DNA of 64,000 nucleotides from Vulcanisaeta distributa JCM 11217 (GCF_001316005.1 NZ_BBBJ01000009.1:55780-119779), one strand, 5' to 3'; shown: positions 9,651-20,238, numbered from the stretch's first letter. Program-made: numbers and translations. The notes: a model not told the origin generated them from the sequence alone.

Positions 9651-11088
9651 TTATAAGGATTTGGTGTCAGGTAACACGGAGACTACCACGTGGTACGGCA
9701 TGCTATATACCTTAGCCACCTCGCCCTCTATTTCGGTGGCGATGTTATGAGCCTCGGTAATACTCATGTTCTGCGGCAAATACACTAATATGCGCATGGC
9801 GCTGATTCCCTCAATATCAATAACATTAATGTCGCCTATACGTCCACCATACTTAGAGCAAACAGCATTCACAGCCCTTCTAATCTCATCAATATTCCCC
9901 CCCACCCTTTTATCGGGTTCTAGGTGAATCCAAACCATTGCATTGGGTATTACCTGCCTTATCCTGCCCTCCACCTCATTTATGGCCTTATTAACATCGC
10001 CTAGCTTAGCATCACTCCTAACAACCACGTGCATACTTACTACCACACTGTTTTGGGATTTCATTATGTTCAATTCATGAATATTCATAATTAGTGGGTT
10101 CTTAATACCTGCAAGGGCTCTCTCCACCTTTTCGCGGAGCTCAGGCTCTACGTGAACCATGACTATTGATGGACCAACTTCACGCCTTATTGCTGATTCC
10201 ACGTTGTCAGCGATACTGTGTGCCTCGGCAATACTTAAGTGGTCGGAAACCCCCTATTGTTACTTCTATATGAGCCATTGAGCCAATCCTCCTAGCCCTA
10301 ACATCCTTCACTGAAACGACGCCCTGCACCGACTTGGTAATGTCGGTAACTCTCCTAATGAGGTCCTCAGACGTTCTATCCATTAATTCATCAATTGACG
10401 CCCTCATTATGCGTGCACTAATTACTGAGAAGTAAATGACTATTGCAAAGGCAACCAGGGCATCAAGGATTGTGCCCCACTCATTAAATAGGCTGATGCT
10501 TAACCTCTCCATTAATAAGCCGATAATCATAAGGGCAACGACGGAAACCTCAATGGCTACATCGCTCAGGAAGTGGTAAGAATCAGCCTCAAGAGCCCTA
10601 CTATTCCACTTAGTCGCTACCCTCCTTAATGCCCTTGATCTATTCACGTCAATGGCTATCGCTATTGCCATAACGACTATGGCAATAACATCGGGGCTAA
10701 ACGGCATCCTAGTTATTATACGCTCAGCGCTTTCATACCCAATGAGTATGCCGGCCACGATTATGAATAAAGAACCGAAAAGCCCGCCAATACTCTCAGC
10801 CTTACCATGACCAAATGGGTGCTCCTTATCGGGAGGCTTGGAGCCCACATTAACGGCGATTAACGTTATCGCTGTTACGAGAATATCAAGGAATGTGTGC
10901 ATGGCCTCTGCAAGAACGGCGAGGGAATTTGTGAGTAGCCATGCGGTTATGTTCATAGCTGTTATTAGCACTGACGCTAGTAGTGAGAATAGGGCGACCC
11001 TAGTCTTCTCATTACTCATGTACGTGTAAAGGCTTTTCATGCCTACCTCATTATCCCGAGAATTGCTAATTAACCTATCTTTAGGCAT
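9651..11088 (-). CDS. CDF metal-cation exporter with three C-terminal domains, one frameshift
   Basis: Cation diffusion facilitator. Six membrane helices carry the zinc-site motifs: AEAMHTFLDI (residues about 62, helix II; family HxxxD) and ADSYHFLSD (about 169, helix V), with the interhelical HPFGHGKAE loop (about 92). The frame is lost at C5 10250-10254; four gives VTIGVSDHLSIAEAHSIAD and continues into 9651-10202. After the usual cytoplasmic ferredoxin-like dimer domain (ending VHVEPE), two more copies follow, ending IHLEPDKR and VSVLPD. Total length is about 480 residues against about 300 for ordinary CDFs. It probably exports Zn, Mn, Fe or Co. Confidence 0.85.
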
Positions 11089-11175
11089 GCTTTAAATCGA
11101 TAACTGATTCGATATCAGTTTAAAAAGCTAACTGCTGGAGAAGGGTTTATTAACCCCAACTTTAGGGTAACCCTA

Positions 11176-12179
11176 ATGATGCCAAAATCAGGAATTGGAC
11201 TAATACAGTCGGCAAATCTAATATTGCTTTCACTAGCCATGGTGGTGCTTGGGCTTGGAATATTCAACATAAACTTCCTGCTACACCCACCAAGCCAGCT
11301 ACCCGTCATCGAAATACTAATAGTGTCCTTATTCCTAGGAATGCTTCATGGAATAACACCTGATGAGCACACATGCCGATAACCTTCAGCTACGCAGTCG
11401 GTGAATACAGTACGAGAGGAGGCATGAAGGCGGGCTTCCTATTCTCACTAGGCTTCACGATACAGAGGGCCCTCTTAACGACACTAGGTTATATAGGGCT
11501 CGCCTACTTCTACATGAAGTATAATTTGGATGGTCCTGTCTATTTCGTGGTCGGTCTCGTAATGGCCATAGCAGGTTCATACATATTGAGGGGGGGTAAG
11601 TACATACACCTGCCAATTGATGTGCTACTTGGTGGGCATCAACACCATACAAATGAGGCTAAGAGAATACCACTTCATGAGGCTCATCCGAGGGAGGTTC
11701 CCATAAAGATGACTATAGTTCACGGATTAATAGCTGGGTTTGGCTTTGGTGCGTATGCTTCGATAATCACGTTCGTGTTAGCCCCCCCAGAGATGCCCAG
11801 TATTTGGTATGCACCATTGCCTGGTCTCATGTTTGGTATTGGTACGATGATAATGCAGGTAATACTTGGCGCAATATTTGGCGGTTCGTTAAGGGCTAAG
11901 AAGTTCACGGAGGAGGAGATTAAGTACGTTGGTAGGAAGACAGCGGGAATAACGCTTTACTATGGAGGTATCGTGTTTGCGTTAGTTGGTTTATTAATAA
12001 TATTCCTACCACAAATTGATGCCTGGGCAATAAGCACAGGGATACCAATACCAAACCTAAACGCAATTGATATAGGCTTCCTACTAGTCATTTCGGTGGT
12101 TGGTATAATTGGTCTATACGGTATAATAAGGTCGTATAAGGAGGCCGTTAAAATACATAGGTTAAATTCCTCACATTAA
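11176..12179 (+). CDS. NicO/UreH-like nickel-cobalt permease, one frameshift
   Basis: Multi-spanning membrane protein resembling the NicO (RcnA/UreH-type) metal permeases. It has a first helix (residues about 8-28), then LGMLHGITPDEHTWPITFSYAVG spanning a break, and later a His-rich loop GGHQHHTNEAKRIPLHEAHP followed by VHGLIAGFGFGAYAS. The metal motif HG(I)xPDEH replaces the usual H-x4-DH. The frame breaks near 11374, where ATGCCG stands and ATGGCCG would read TWPIT. TATA-like GTTTAAAAAGC at about 11118 precedes it. Opposite orientation to the CDF exporter suggests separate control of metal import and export. Confidence 0.7.
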
Positions 12180-12235
12180 ATACAATGAAATTAAGATCTA
12201 TTTAAATAAAATCAAAAAATAAAACTCTATCGGAA

Positions 12236-12799
12236 TTAAGGTTTTGACTCGGTCTTTATTAATGCCAGTGCTTGAACAACCCTCCTCACAAGCTCCAGGT
12301 CTGCCTTAACCCTGTTATACACGTCCTCAGGTATTTCACCCCTAGCCTTGCTATCCTCAAGTTCCTTAATCATGCCGTCAACTTGGTCCGTAGTTAACGA
12401 TGTTACATCCATTGACCTAAACCAGTGTTCCTTAATACCCTTATCAATCTCATCAATCTTTGACTTAGCCTCATCATACATATTAGTTAGTTTTGTTAAG
12501 GTATCCGTTAACTCCGCGGAGGACTTGGAGTACTCATCATCATCTATTAAGCCAAGTTCCTTCTTAACCTTAAGCATGTCCAGTTCCTCACGTATTGAGT
12601 CAATACTCGCCTTAAGTTCATTAATCCTGAGTTCCAGCAATATGTTATCAACATCCCAATTCCTCTTAACATTGCCAACGGCATTCTTGTAGTCTGACCA
12701 CATGTTGTTAAGGCGTTTTATTTGTTCGGTGTAATTATCGTACGTCTTATTAATCTGCTTTAGTAACTCCTCGTAAATCTTCAGCATTTCCTCGCTCAT
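12236..12799 (-). CDS. Coiled-coil protein with SHOCT-like motifs
   Basis: A 187-residue, almost fully helical, highly charged protein. Two short motifs of the form long helix, Gly, hydrophobic, acidic, Tyr, then helix occur: ELGLIDDDEYSKSSAEL (residues about 82-98) and ARGEIPEDVYNRVKADL (about 151-167). They resemble SHOCT oligomerisation motifs. Its start codon overlaps the stop of the upstream paralogue by four bases (ATGA), so the two are co-translated. Function unknown; a structural or scaffolding role is a guess. Confidence 0.6.
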   Translation of the reverse strand: MSEEMLKIYEELLKQINKTYDNYTEQIKRLNNMWSDYKNAVGNVKRNWDVDNILLELRINELKASIDSIREELDMLKVKKELGLIDDDEYSKSSAELTDTLTKLTNMYDEAKSKIDEIDKGIKEHWFRSMDVTSLTTDQVDGMIKELEDSKARGEIPEDVYNRVKADLELVRRVVQALALIKTESKP

Positions 12800-13590
12800 G
12801 ATATCACCCCCCCCTCAATCTCGGCCTTCAGCTTCTCATAAACCTCCTTACTAATCTTACCATCCCTATACATCTCCTCAAGCTTAGCCAGCGAGAGCTT
12901 AAGCTTACTGATCTCCGGCGTTACCGTAGTCATAAGCAACCTCTTATAATGTTGATTAATTGTTGATTCAACGTCTTGATACCTAGTATTCAATTCCTTA
13001 AGCTTATCACCAATCCTATCAAGCTTCTTCTGAATACTATCCTTAAGCTTATTATAAGTATCATCATTAATGAGGCCCATACTCCTCCTAAGCTCAACCT
13101 CTTTAAGATCCTCATTGTACTTATTACGAATCCTCTCAAGAATAACCATGTACCTCCTCAGCTTCGCCTTCTCAACCTCCCAACTCTGTCTGGTTGATTG
13201 CACGGAGTTCTCGTAATCCTTCCACTTATCATTAAGCGACTTAGCATTGCTCTCAAACTTCGATATTATCGACTCACTGCTCCTAATCAACTCATCCTCA
13301 GCATCACCAGCAATCTCAACACGTGCAGCAGTTGCAGCAACTGGTGCCGCGGTAACTACCTGCTGGGTTTGCTGCTGGGCCTGCTGTTGTAATGGTTGTA
13401 CGGTCTGTGACGGTTTAGTTTCAGCCTTTGCCTGAGCACCCCCCCTAGTCTTCATGTACTGAACGTATATTGGACACTCAAAATAATCACCAAAGCAGTA
13501 CCACTGGAATGGGTTAATTGGTCTCTGTGCATATGTACATACATAACCGCTTGCTGTCCTTTCAAGCCCTGGACAAACAGCCCTAGACAT
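12796..13590 (-). CDS. Cys-containing coiled-coil protein, paralogue of the next gene
   Basis: A 264-residue protein with an N-terminal Cys cluster (Cys about 6, 18, 32 and 39, the last in FECPIYVQYMK) that could bind Zn or an Fe-S cluster. A Gln/Ala/Val-rich linker (about 60-85) and a long coiled coil follow. The coiled coil contains two SHOCT-like motifs, SMGLINDDTYNKLKDSI and RDGKISKEVYEKLKAEI, matching those of the downstream gene. The gene ends in an unusual run of eight C on the + strand (12807-12814), coding EGGVIS; five would drop one Gly. Upstream TATA-like elements lie near 13610-13625. Function not recognised. Confidence 0.6.
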   Translation of the reverse strand: MSRAVCPGLERTASGYVCTYAQRPINPFQWYCFGDYFECPIYVQYMKTRGGAQAKAETKPSQTVQPLQQQAQQQTQQVVTAAPVAATAARVEIAGDAEDELIRSSESIISKFESNAKSLNDKWKDYENSVQSTRQSWEVEKAKLRRYMVILERIRNKYNEDLKEVELRRSMGLINDDTYNKLKDSIQKKLDRIGDKLKELNTRYQDVESTINQHYKRLLMTTVTPEISKLKLSLAKLEEMYRDGKISKEVYEKLKAEIEGGVIS

Positions 13591-13654
13591 TATTAATAAT
13601 CCCTGTATTTTAATTGTTTATATATGTTGCGTTGAATGATTTACGAAGCAATGG

Positions 13655-14341
13655 TCATGTTACTAACGAGTTAAGATAATCCTGAGGTACGCCAAGATCC
13701 ACGTAATTACCATCGGTTAGAAAAACCATTATCCTCATACCACTTTGCCGTAGATACTCAATGTACTTATTCATGTCAAGTCGTTCCTTATTCAATCTCT
13801 TAATCAACGAACCTCTCATTACGTATATGCCAGTAACTATCGGCAGGGTAATAGTGGGTTTCTCAAGCCAACCCCCCCTAAATTCACCACCAGGACCTAT
13901 ATCAAGTACTCCATACCTGGCGGTTAATTTATACCTAATTGAAATTATGGTTACATCAGCGTTGCTTGATCTATGGTAATCAAGGGCCTTTAATAGAGGT
14001 ACGTCAGTTAGTACATCGCCATTAATTACCACGACATCGTCATCGTCGTTCACGAGGTCTCTCACGTACCATAACTGACCCGCGGTACCCAATAATTGAT
14101 CGGCAATGACGAACTTAATGCCAGGCATGGAATTGTTCAGTAATGAGATTACCTTATCGGCCATGTATGCGGTAACTACGATTAAATCATCATAATTAAG
14201 GCCTTGCGACTTTATCCAGTTCAGTATGTGTTCAATTATTAAACCATTGCGAAGTGGAAGGTAGGGCTTGGGAACTAGGTATGTTAATGGTCTAAGCCTC
14301 TCACCAAGCCCCCCCGCGGTTAGGATAACCGCTTTAATCAT
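13655..14341 (-). CDS. Sugar-phosphate nucleotidyltransferase
   Basis: NTP-transferase of the RmlA/ManC type, joining a nucleotide to a sugar 1-phosphate. The N-terminal signature reads ILTAGGLGERLRPLTYLVPKP, residues about 6-26; Lys25 is the usual catalytic lysine. VVINGDVLTD (about 105) is the metal-binding strand and WLEKP (about 160) the sugar-binding motif. At 228 residues it lacks the C-terminal left-handed helix. Compared with VILAAGxGTRLRPLT the signature is one Gly too long, which is explained by the C7 at about 14308. The sugar specificity is not readable. Confidence 0.85.
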   Translation of the reverse strand: MIKAVILTAGGLGERLRPLTYLVPKPYLPLRNGLIIEHILNWIKSQGLNYDDLIVVTAYMADKVISLLNNSMPGIKFVIADQLLGTAGQLWYVRDLVNDDDDVVVINGDVLTDVPLLKALDYHRSSNADVTIISIRYKLTARYGVLDIGPGGEFRGGWLEKPTITLPIVTGIYVMRGSLIKRLNKERLDMNKYIEYLRQSGMRIMVFLTDGNYVDLGVPQDYLNSLVT

Positions 14342-14348
14342 TCACGGT

Positions 14349-14693
14349 CTACATGTAATCCTTAAGTCCAAGCTTCTTAAGATGCTTATTAATCACAGAG
14401 GCCTGCTTATCAAGCTTCTTAGCCTCCTCAACAATATCCCTCTCCTTCGTCTCCATATTCCTAAGATCAAGCAGGCACCTACCGTCTGGAGCCATTACAT
14501 GAGCCTCACAGACGGCGTACTGACATTTATAGCCAATGCAAGGTCCTCCAAACAATGTACATTGGGTAACCACCCTATTACCCTGCCTAACTATCTTCAA
14601 CGCCTTCTTGGCGCACCTGAAGTATTGGAAGTTGCACCAAGTACCATCACAATACTTAACCTTAACCTGGGCGTTGACATTAACCTTAGACAC
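14349..14693 (-). CDS. Small Cys-rich protein, possibly metal-binding
   Basis: A 114-residue protein with nine cysteines in its first 85 residues (YCDGTWCNFQYFRC, TQCTLFGGPCIGYKCQYAVC, RCLLD) and a charged helical C-terminus ending LGLKDYM. The Cys spacing suggests structural zinc or an iron-sulfur cluster, but no known ferredoxin pattern fits exactly. It sits eight bases upstream of the nucleotidyltransferase on the same strand and may be co-transcribed with it. Function unknown. Confidence 0.55.
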   Translation of the reverse strand: MSKVNVNAQVKVKYCDGTWCNFQYFRCAKKALKIVRQGNRVVTQCTLFGGPCIGYKCQYAVCEAHVMAPDGRCLLDLRNMETKERDIVEEAKKLDKQASVINKHLKKLGLKDYM

Positions 14694-14764
14694 GGTAATC
14701 CCCCCCTAACTCCTATACACAGTGTAGTCACTACATATATAAGTTTTTTCCATTACTAAATAAC

Positions 14765-15736
14765 TTAGGAATAACCAAGCCTACTCAATATCTCATTAGC
14801 TAATTTAGCGTAACCAAGGGATTCGAGAAAATCAACGACCTCGTTTAACCTGGGCGATGATCTGGCGCCTTTTCGGGTGACCTTAAGCGATGCCGTCGCA
14901 TTGGCAAAGATGAGCTTGTCTATTGGGTCTAGGTCTAGTACGGAGGCAACTACGTAAGCTGCGGCAAACGTATCACCGGCACCCGTGGTATCCACAGGGG
15001 GAACCTTAAATGCATCAGAGTACTTGACCTCACCATCCCTAAGTAATAATGCTCCGCGGGGGGGACCGAGGGTAACTATCAACTCCCTAACCCTAACCCT
15101 ACTCGCTATATTCTCTGCAGCCCTAACAACATTCTCTGAATGACCTAACTCCCTAGCCTCGAAACTATTCATGAACCAAATGTCAACATTATTCATGACA
15201 TCCCTAATAACGTCAAGCCCCTTCCTAGCTAGTGGCGTACCTCCATCAACAGAGACCGTTAGCCCCATGGACTTGGCAATGCGCTTTGCCATCTCAATGA
15301 TCTCGGTTCTACCAAGGGCCACGTGGACGTGTGATACGCCGTTCATGACCTCATCAGTAATGTCATTGGGTGTTAATCCAAGGTTAGCCCCCCCTGAATA
15401 CCTAATCATTCGCTTGGAACCATCGAGACCCACAATCACAATTACGGTGCCCGTCTTTTCATGGCTTATGCGCTTTATGAACCTTGTATCGACTCCCTCA
15501 GACTCCAATTCCTTAATGAGCATATCACCAAATTGGTCATTACCCACAGACCCAAGGAATCTAGAGCCGAGCCCAAGCCTCGCCACTGCAACGGAGAAAT
15601 TAGCCGCTGAGCCTCCACCACCCATGTAGGTCTCGTACGCATCAACTGACTCATCAGGCCTTGGTATTGCGTCGGTTTTAACGTATATATCTAGGTTTAA
15701 GTTACCCATTGATAGTACTACGGCCTGCTTCTTCAC
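14765..15736 (-). CDS. PfkB-family carbohydrate kinase (ribokinase-like)
   Basis: ATP-dependent sugar or nucleoside kinase of the ribokinase fold. It shows the N-terminal GNLNLDIY, the substrate lid region MGGGGSAANFSVAVARLG (residues about 38-55), and PfkB signature 2 DTTGAGDTFAAAYV (about 250-263) with the catalytic Asp in GAGD. The length of 323 residues is standard. Gly-Gly or Pro-Pro pairs at 15060 and 15388 come from seven-base runs. Ribokinase, nucleoside kinase or ketohexokinase activity cannot be separated by sequence reading alone. Confidence 0.85.
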   Translation of the reverse strand: MKKQAVVLSMGNLNLDIYVKTDAIPRPDESVDAYETYMGGGGSAANFSVAVARLGLGSRFLGSVGNDQFGDMLIKELESEGVDTRFIKRISHEKTGTVIVIVGLDGSKRMIRYSGGANLGLTPNDITDEVMNGVSHVHVALGRTEIIEMAKRIAKSMGLTVSVDGGTPLARKGLDVIRDVMNNVDIWFMNSFEARELGHSENVVRAAENIASRVRVRELIVTLGPPRGALLLRDGEVKYSDAFKVPPVDTTGAGDTFAAAYVVASVLDLDPIDKLIFANATASLKVTRKGARSSPRLNEVVDFLESLGYAKLANEILSRLGYS

Positions 15737-15773
15737 GCGTAGCTTTATTAACTGGACTTATTAATTCTTAACC

Positions 15774-16316
15774 GTGGACAATGCGGTAGATGTAAAGAGG
15801 TTACTTGAGCTTAGGGATAAGTTGGATAGTAGGATTAAGGAGCTTCAGGAGGAGCTTGATCTATTGAATGAAGTTAAGAGCGTCATTGATAGTATAATTA
15901 AGTCGCAGTCAATAGTTCCTGCCACGGAGCTAGTGAGTAAGCCGCAGGACTTAGGCAAATTGGTGGAGACTAGGGAGATTAGGTCTAGGGTTGGTAATGA
16001 GTTATTGGGTACTGTCGAGGTTTATGAAAATGGTGTGAGCATTAAGCCAATAAAGCCCTTCAATAAGGATAATACGGCCTTCAGGAGGTTCTTTAGGGAT
16101 AAGATACTCGAGGGTTTTAAGCAGGAGGATGATAAGTTGGTTAAGGATGGGCAATTAAGGCGTGAGGAGGCCTTTAATTATGAGATTAAGCTTGATGGTG
16201 ATAATGTGGTTGGCATAGTCATTAGGAATTACAGGAGTGATGAGAGGCTTAGGGAAATAATTAGGGCGATTAGGTGGACGTTGGAGAGGGTGTTGAAGGA
16301 GGAAGGTGGTGAGTAA
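15774..16316 (+). CDS. Conserved hypothetical protein with N-terminal coiled coil
   Basis: A 180-residue protein. Residues about 8-45 form a charged coiled coil, and the C-terminal half is an alpha/beta domain (GTVEVYENGVSIKP, FRRFFRDKILEG, IRAIRWTLERVL). The coding region has no seven-base G or C run. Start is GTG 15774, just 38 bases from the divergent PfkB start, so the promoters must overlap. The gene ends two bases from the convergent DNA ligase. I do not recognise its function; the ligase context hints at nothing firm. Confidence 0.5.
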   Translation: MDNAVDVKRLLELRDKLDSRIKELQEELDLLNEVKSVIDSIIKSQSIVPATELVSKPQDLGKLVETREIRSRVGNELLGTVEVYENGVSIKPIKPFNKDNTAFRRFFRDKILEGFKQEDDKLVKDGQLRREEAFNYEIKLDGDNVVGIVIRNYRSDERLREIIRAIRWTLERVLKEEGGE

Positions 16317-16318
16317 TT

Positions 16319-18148
16319 TCATGGATTCGTGCCCTCCTCTATCTTTACCTTCTTCTGCTCCTTATATATCTCGAGTATTTCATCGACAGTCGTTGCCTGC
16401 TCCGGCGACTTATCCGTCCTATACCTCCCAGTGAACCTTGGGAACCTAATGGCCAAGCCAACGTCAGGCCTAATAGCACCCATGCAGCAGGTATGGAGTG
16501 GGCTTAGGGTTATCTCCGCACCTATTATCTCAAGAACCACTGCAGGCACGAACCACACATCAGGCTCCATCTTAGAGACAACCCTTGGATGTCTATGAGG
16601 TATCCTATACGGGTCAAGCATCTGCTTAAGCTTTACCAAGTCCTCATCTGTGAATCCACTACCCACCTTACTCACTGTGTAGAATTGATCGGTCTTTGGA
16701 TCGTAGGCCGCGATGAGTAGCGCTCCGTATGTGCCAGCCCTCTTACCGCGGCCCCCCCAAAAGGCGCCCACGACAACCAGGTCAAGCGTGTCCGTCAACT
16801 CACTCCTGTAGTCGCGCTTATACTTAATCCAGAGCCAACCCCCCCTGGCGCCCATTTCATAAATAGAGTCAGCCTTAATGGACTTACACATCACACCCTC
16901 ACAACCATCGCTTATAGCCTCATGGAAGAACTTATCAAGTTCCTCAGCATCATTTATTATCCTCCACGTCGCCAAATGAACATACTCACTGGGCTTAAGG
17001 ATCTCTAACAACTTCCTCTTCCTATCAATGAGCGGCAGGTTTGTTAGGTCCTGACCATCAACGTACATGACATCGAACAGGAATATATTAACCGGGTACT
17101 CCTTCATAGCCTCCTTAATATCGTGCTTCCTCTTCCTATGCATCAACTCCTGGAAAGGCCTAAACTCACCCGTGTCTGGGTCAATAGCTATTATTTCACC
17201 CTCAACAATGAATTCCTTAGCGTCGATAGCCTCCTTAACGTATTCAGCAACGTCAGGGTACGCATGAGTTATATTCTCGAGCCTCCTACTGAATATTCTA
17301 ACCTCACCATCTGGTCTTATGCACCTGGGCCCTCTCCCCATCATACTTATACTCAACCATCGCAGTACCACCAAGCTTAGCCAGTATCTCCGCCGGCGTA
17401 TTTAGTCTCTCGGCAAGCATTGGCTGTATCGGCACACCAGGCGTCACGTGAATCTTGGCTAGGGCGTCCTGACCCTCCTGGGCAACTAGCCTAGCTATAT
17501 AACCGAGGTCTGGGTAAATGTGGTAAGCCCTCTCGAGGGCATCCCTAGAAACTTTATATGCATCTGACAATGCATCAAGTATTGTCATATCAGCAACACC
17601 AAGTCTCAGCCTACCAATTACGAACCTGGCAATGTACTTAGCCTCCTCAGGCTTAGCCCTTGAGAATAGGTATGTTAGGAGCTTAACCTTAGTGTCCTGT
17701 GCCCCCTCACCACTTGCCTTGGCTATCGACATTAGCGTATCGTAGACCTTACCCATCGTCAACTCCTCAACACCTCCACCTCCGAAGAACTCAAGTATTG
17801 ACTTACCACCACTCTGCTGAGGCTTACTACTCATTATTCTCCTGGCCGTCTCACCAACATCGCCAAGTCTCTTGTAAAGATCCTCAACCTGCTTAATGGG
17901 TGTGCCAGTGGCGTTGGCAATGGCCCTAAAGGTAAGCTTCTCGGCAACACCAAGCTCCACACCCTCCCAGTCAGGCCTTAGTTGACCAAGTATGAAGTAG
18001 ATGACCTTATCAATGACGTTGGGTGGGGGGTCTTCTTGAGGAGTGATGAGAGTAGCTTAGCCATTACGGTCCTCTGAGTGGTCGCCTCAATACTCTCGAG
18101 TGCCTTCACCACATCGATGAACTTAATATCATTACTACCAGTGGACAT
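16319..18148 (-). CDS. lig: ATP-dependent DNA ligase, two frameshifts
   Basis: Archaeal replicative and repair DNA ligase of about 605 residues. Motif I is [12 protein letters not shown] with the AMP-accepting Lys, followed by FSRRLENIT (motif III region), EGVMCKS (motif IV), [11 protein letters not shown] (motif V) and the OB-fold end [20 protein letters not shown]. The first frame (17961-18148, ATG at 18148) breaks at the run of six G at 18015-18020; four reads [11 protein letters not shown] as in other crenarchaeal ligases. A second break lies near 17312, just after motif I. Two further seven-C runs (16752 and 16818) give Gly-Gly pairs. It is an essential gene, so the breaks are almost certainly errors in the sequence. 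Confidence 0.93.
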
Positions 18149-18260
18149 CACTTTAATATACTCTTAGAGATTAATTAATCCACCGCTCCGTAATACCCTA
18201 AGAATAGGTTGGGTGGGCAGGGCATTAAAGCTTTAATAGATTATCGTTAAACCTTAGTAA

Positions 18261-19556
18261 ATGCCATTAGACCCGGACTCAGTATTGAACGATGTATTAA
18301 ACATAGTGAAGGTACATAATAAGTGGCGTAGATTAGAGACAATAAACCTCATACCCAGCGAGAATGTAATGTCGCCACTGGCCGAGTACGTCTACTTAAA
18401 TGATATGGAGGGCAGATATGCTGAAGGTACACTAGGCAGTAGGTATTACCAAGGCACTAAGTATATTGATAAGCTTGAGGGCCTTCTCGCGAACTTAATG
18501 GGTGAGTTATTTCATGCTAAGTTCGTTGATGTTAGGCCCATCTCAGGTACGATAGCCAACGCAGCAGTTTACGCAGCGTTGACGCAGCCTGGCGATACGA
18601 TAATGTCGGTGCCGCTTAATTCAGGGGGGGTCATATAAGTCATAAAACGACGGGTGCACCTGGGATTTTCAAGCTAAAGGTTGTTGATTTGCCGTGGGAT
18701 AATGAGGAGTTCAATGTTGATGTTGATGAGAGTATTAAGTTAATTAGGGAGGTTAGGCCGAAGATTGTTATACTCGGTGGTTCTGTGTACTTATTCCCGC
18801 ATCCAGTTAAGGAGCTCCTTGATGTTACTCATGAGGTTAATGCAGTATTACTTCATGATTCGGCGCATGTGCTTGGTCTGATTGCGGGTGGGGGCATTTC
18901 CAAATCCGCTTGATCTAGGTGCTGATATAATGACATCATCAACTCATAAGACATTCCCTGGCCCTCAGGGTGGCGTTATATTTACTAATAGGGAGGATTT
19001 GTTTAAGGTTATTCAGAGGGCTGTGTTTCCTGGATTGACCTCGAATTATCACCATCATAGGTATGCCGCGACTGCCGTGACCGCAATCGAAATGATGAAA
19101 TTCGGTAAAGCATATGCGGAGCAGGTCGTTAATAATGCGCGGACTTTAGCGGAGGAGTTGCATGCACTTGGGTTTAAGGTTATTGCCGAGAATAGGGGTT
19201 TCACGAGGACCCACCAGGTGCTCGTTGACGTGTCTAACGTTGGTGGTGGTACTAAGTCAGCCATCCTACTTGAGGAGGCTAACATTATTGTGAATAAAAA
19301 TGCGCTACCCTGGGACAAGGGCTTCAGGGACCCAAGTGGACTTAGGCTTGGTGTTCAGGAGATGACGAGGTTTGGCATGGGTAAGGATGAGATGAGGGTT
19401 ATTGCCGAATTCATGGCGCGGGTCCTCATAAGGAGGGAGGATCCAGGTAATGTTAGGAAGGAGGTTATTGAGTTTAGGAGGGAGTTTACACAGGTTAAGT
19501 ATGGCTTAACACCTAAGGACGTTGGTATTGACGTTGGCATAAACATGCTAATGTAA
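18261..19556 (+). CDS. glyA: Serine hydroxymethyltransferase, two frameshifts
   Basis: PLP enzyme interconverting serine and glycine with transfer of a one-carbon unit to tetrahydromethanopterin-type cofactors. Motifs: [73 protein letters not shown] with the PLP lysine, and [13 protein letters not shown]. The frame is lost at the G7 at 18624-18630 (five fits, giving SGGHISHK) and again at G5 18891-18895 (four fits, giving [11 protein letters not shown]). Joined length is about 430 residues, normal. The following pterin-enzyme gene fits a one-carbon context. Confidence 0.93.
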
Positions 19557-19575
19557 TGCGGTCGTTGAGGTTACA

Positions 19576-20229
19576 ATGCGCGGCGGCATTGTTCTCGACC
19601 CAATGGAGTGGTTATTAGTTAGGAATTATTACATGACGATGCTTCCTCAACTGAACTTTAGCGGTGATTACCTAGCTGCTGAATTAGCGCCCAGCTTTTG
19701 CAACTATGATGGTGATTTAAGGGAATTCAGGTGGGACGTGGTTAATGTGGTGATGCCAGCGGCTGAGGTGAGGCCTAGTGATGATGGTTTATTGATTGCG
19801 GTTGAGGGTTACTCGGTTAGGCTTCTTCGTGATTGGGGATTGAACCCTGACATCGTCGTCACGGATTTTGACTTCATGCCTGAGGAGTTAATTAATTGTG
19901 ATTGCTTGGTGCTTGGTCATGCGCATGGAGATAACATTGAGTATTACCCTAAGTATGCATCTAAAGTTAGGAAGTTACTACCTACAGTCCAGGTATGGCC
20001 TAGGGGTTGTTCATTACTAATTCCTGGATTTACCGATGGTGATAGGGCTGTTTATCTCGCTTATTACATGGGTTCTCGGGAGATTAGGATTTACGGCTTT
20101 AACCCAGGTAAGACCGTGAAGAGAAACGATGAGATAAAGAGGGCGAAGCTAGAGATTGCTAAGGCATTAATTGATAGGGTTATTCGAAAGGCCGTGGGTA
20201 GTAATACCATGATTAAACTGATAAAATGA
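19576..20229 (+). CDS. mptE: 6-hydroxymethyl-7,8-dihydropterin pyrophosphokinase (MptE-like, DUF115)
   Basis: Archaeal DUF115/MptE-type enzyme that pyrophosphorylates 6-hydroxymethyl-dihydropterin during tetrahydromethanopterin synthesis. Characteristic blocks are NPDIVVTDFDFMPEEL (residues about 95-110), LGHAHGDNIEYY (about 117) and IPGFTDGDRAVYLAYYMG (about 155-172), the last two being the family signatures. The length of 217 residues is typical. Initiation at 19576 or at a later ATG (19600) is equally possible. It follows glyA by 19 bases and is probably co-transcribed, linking C1-carrier synthesis with C1 loading. Confidence 0.8.
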   Translation: MRGGIVLDPMEWLLVRNYYMTMLPQLNFSGDYLAAELAPSFCNYDGDLREFRWDVVNVVMPAAEVRPSDDGLLIAVEGYSVRLLRDWGLNPDIVVTDFDFMPEELINCDCLVLGHAHGDNIEYYPKYASKVRKLLPTVQVWPRGCSLLIPGFTDGDRAVYLAYYMGSREIRIYGFNPGKTVKRNDEIKRAKLEIAKALIDRVIRKAVGSNTMIKLIK

Positions 20230-20238
20230 CAGTTACAG

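Noticed and set aside
13198..13435. Ser/Ala/Cys-rich frames opposite the Gln-rich linker of the coiled-coil gene
   Set aside because: They mirror the CAG/CTG-rich linker on the other strand and have no independent support.
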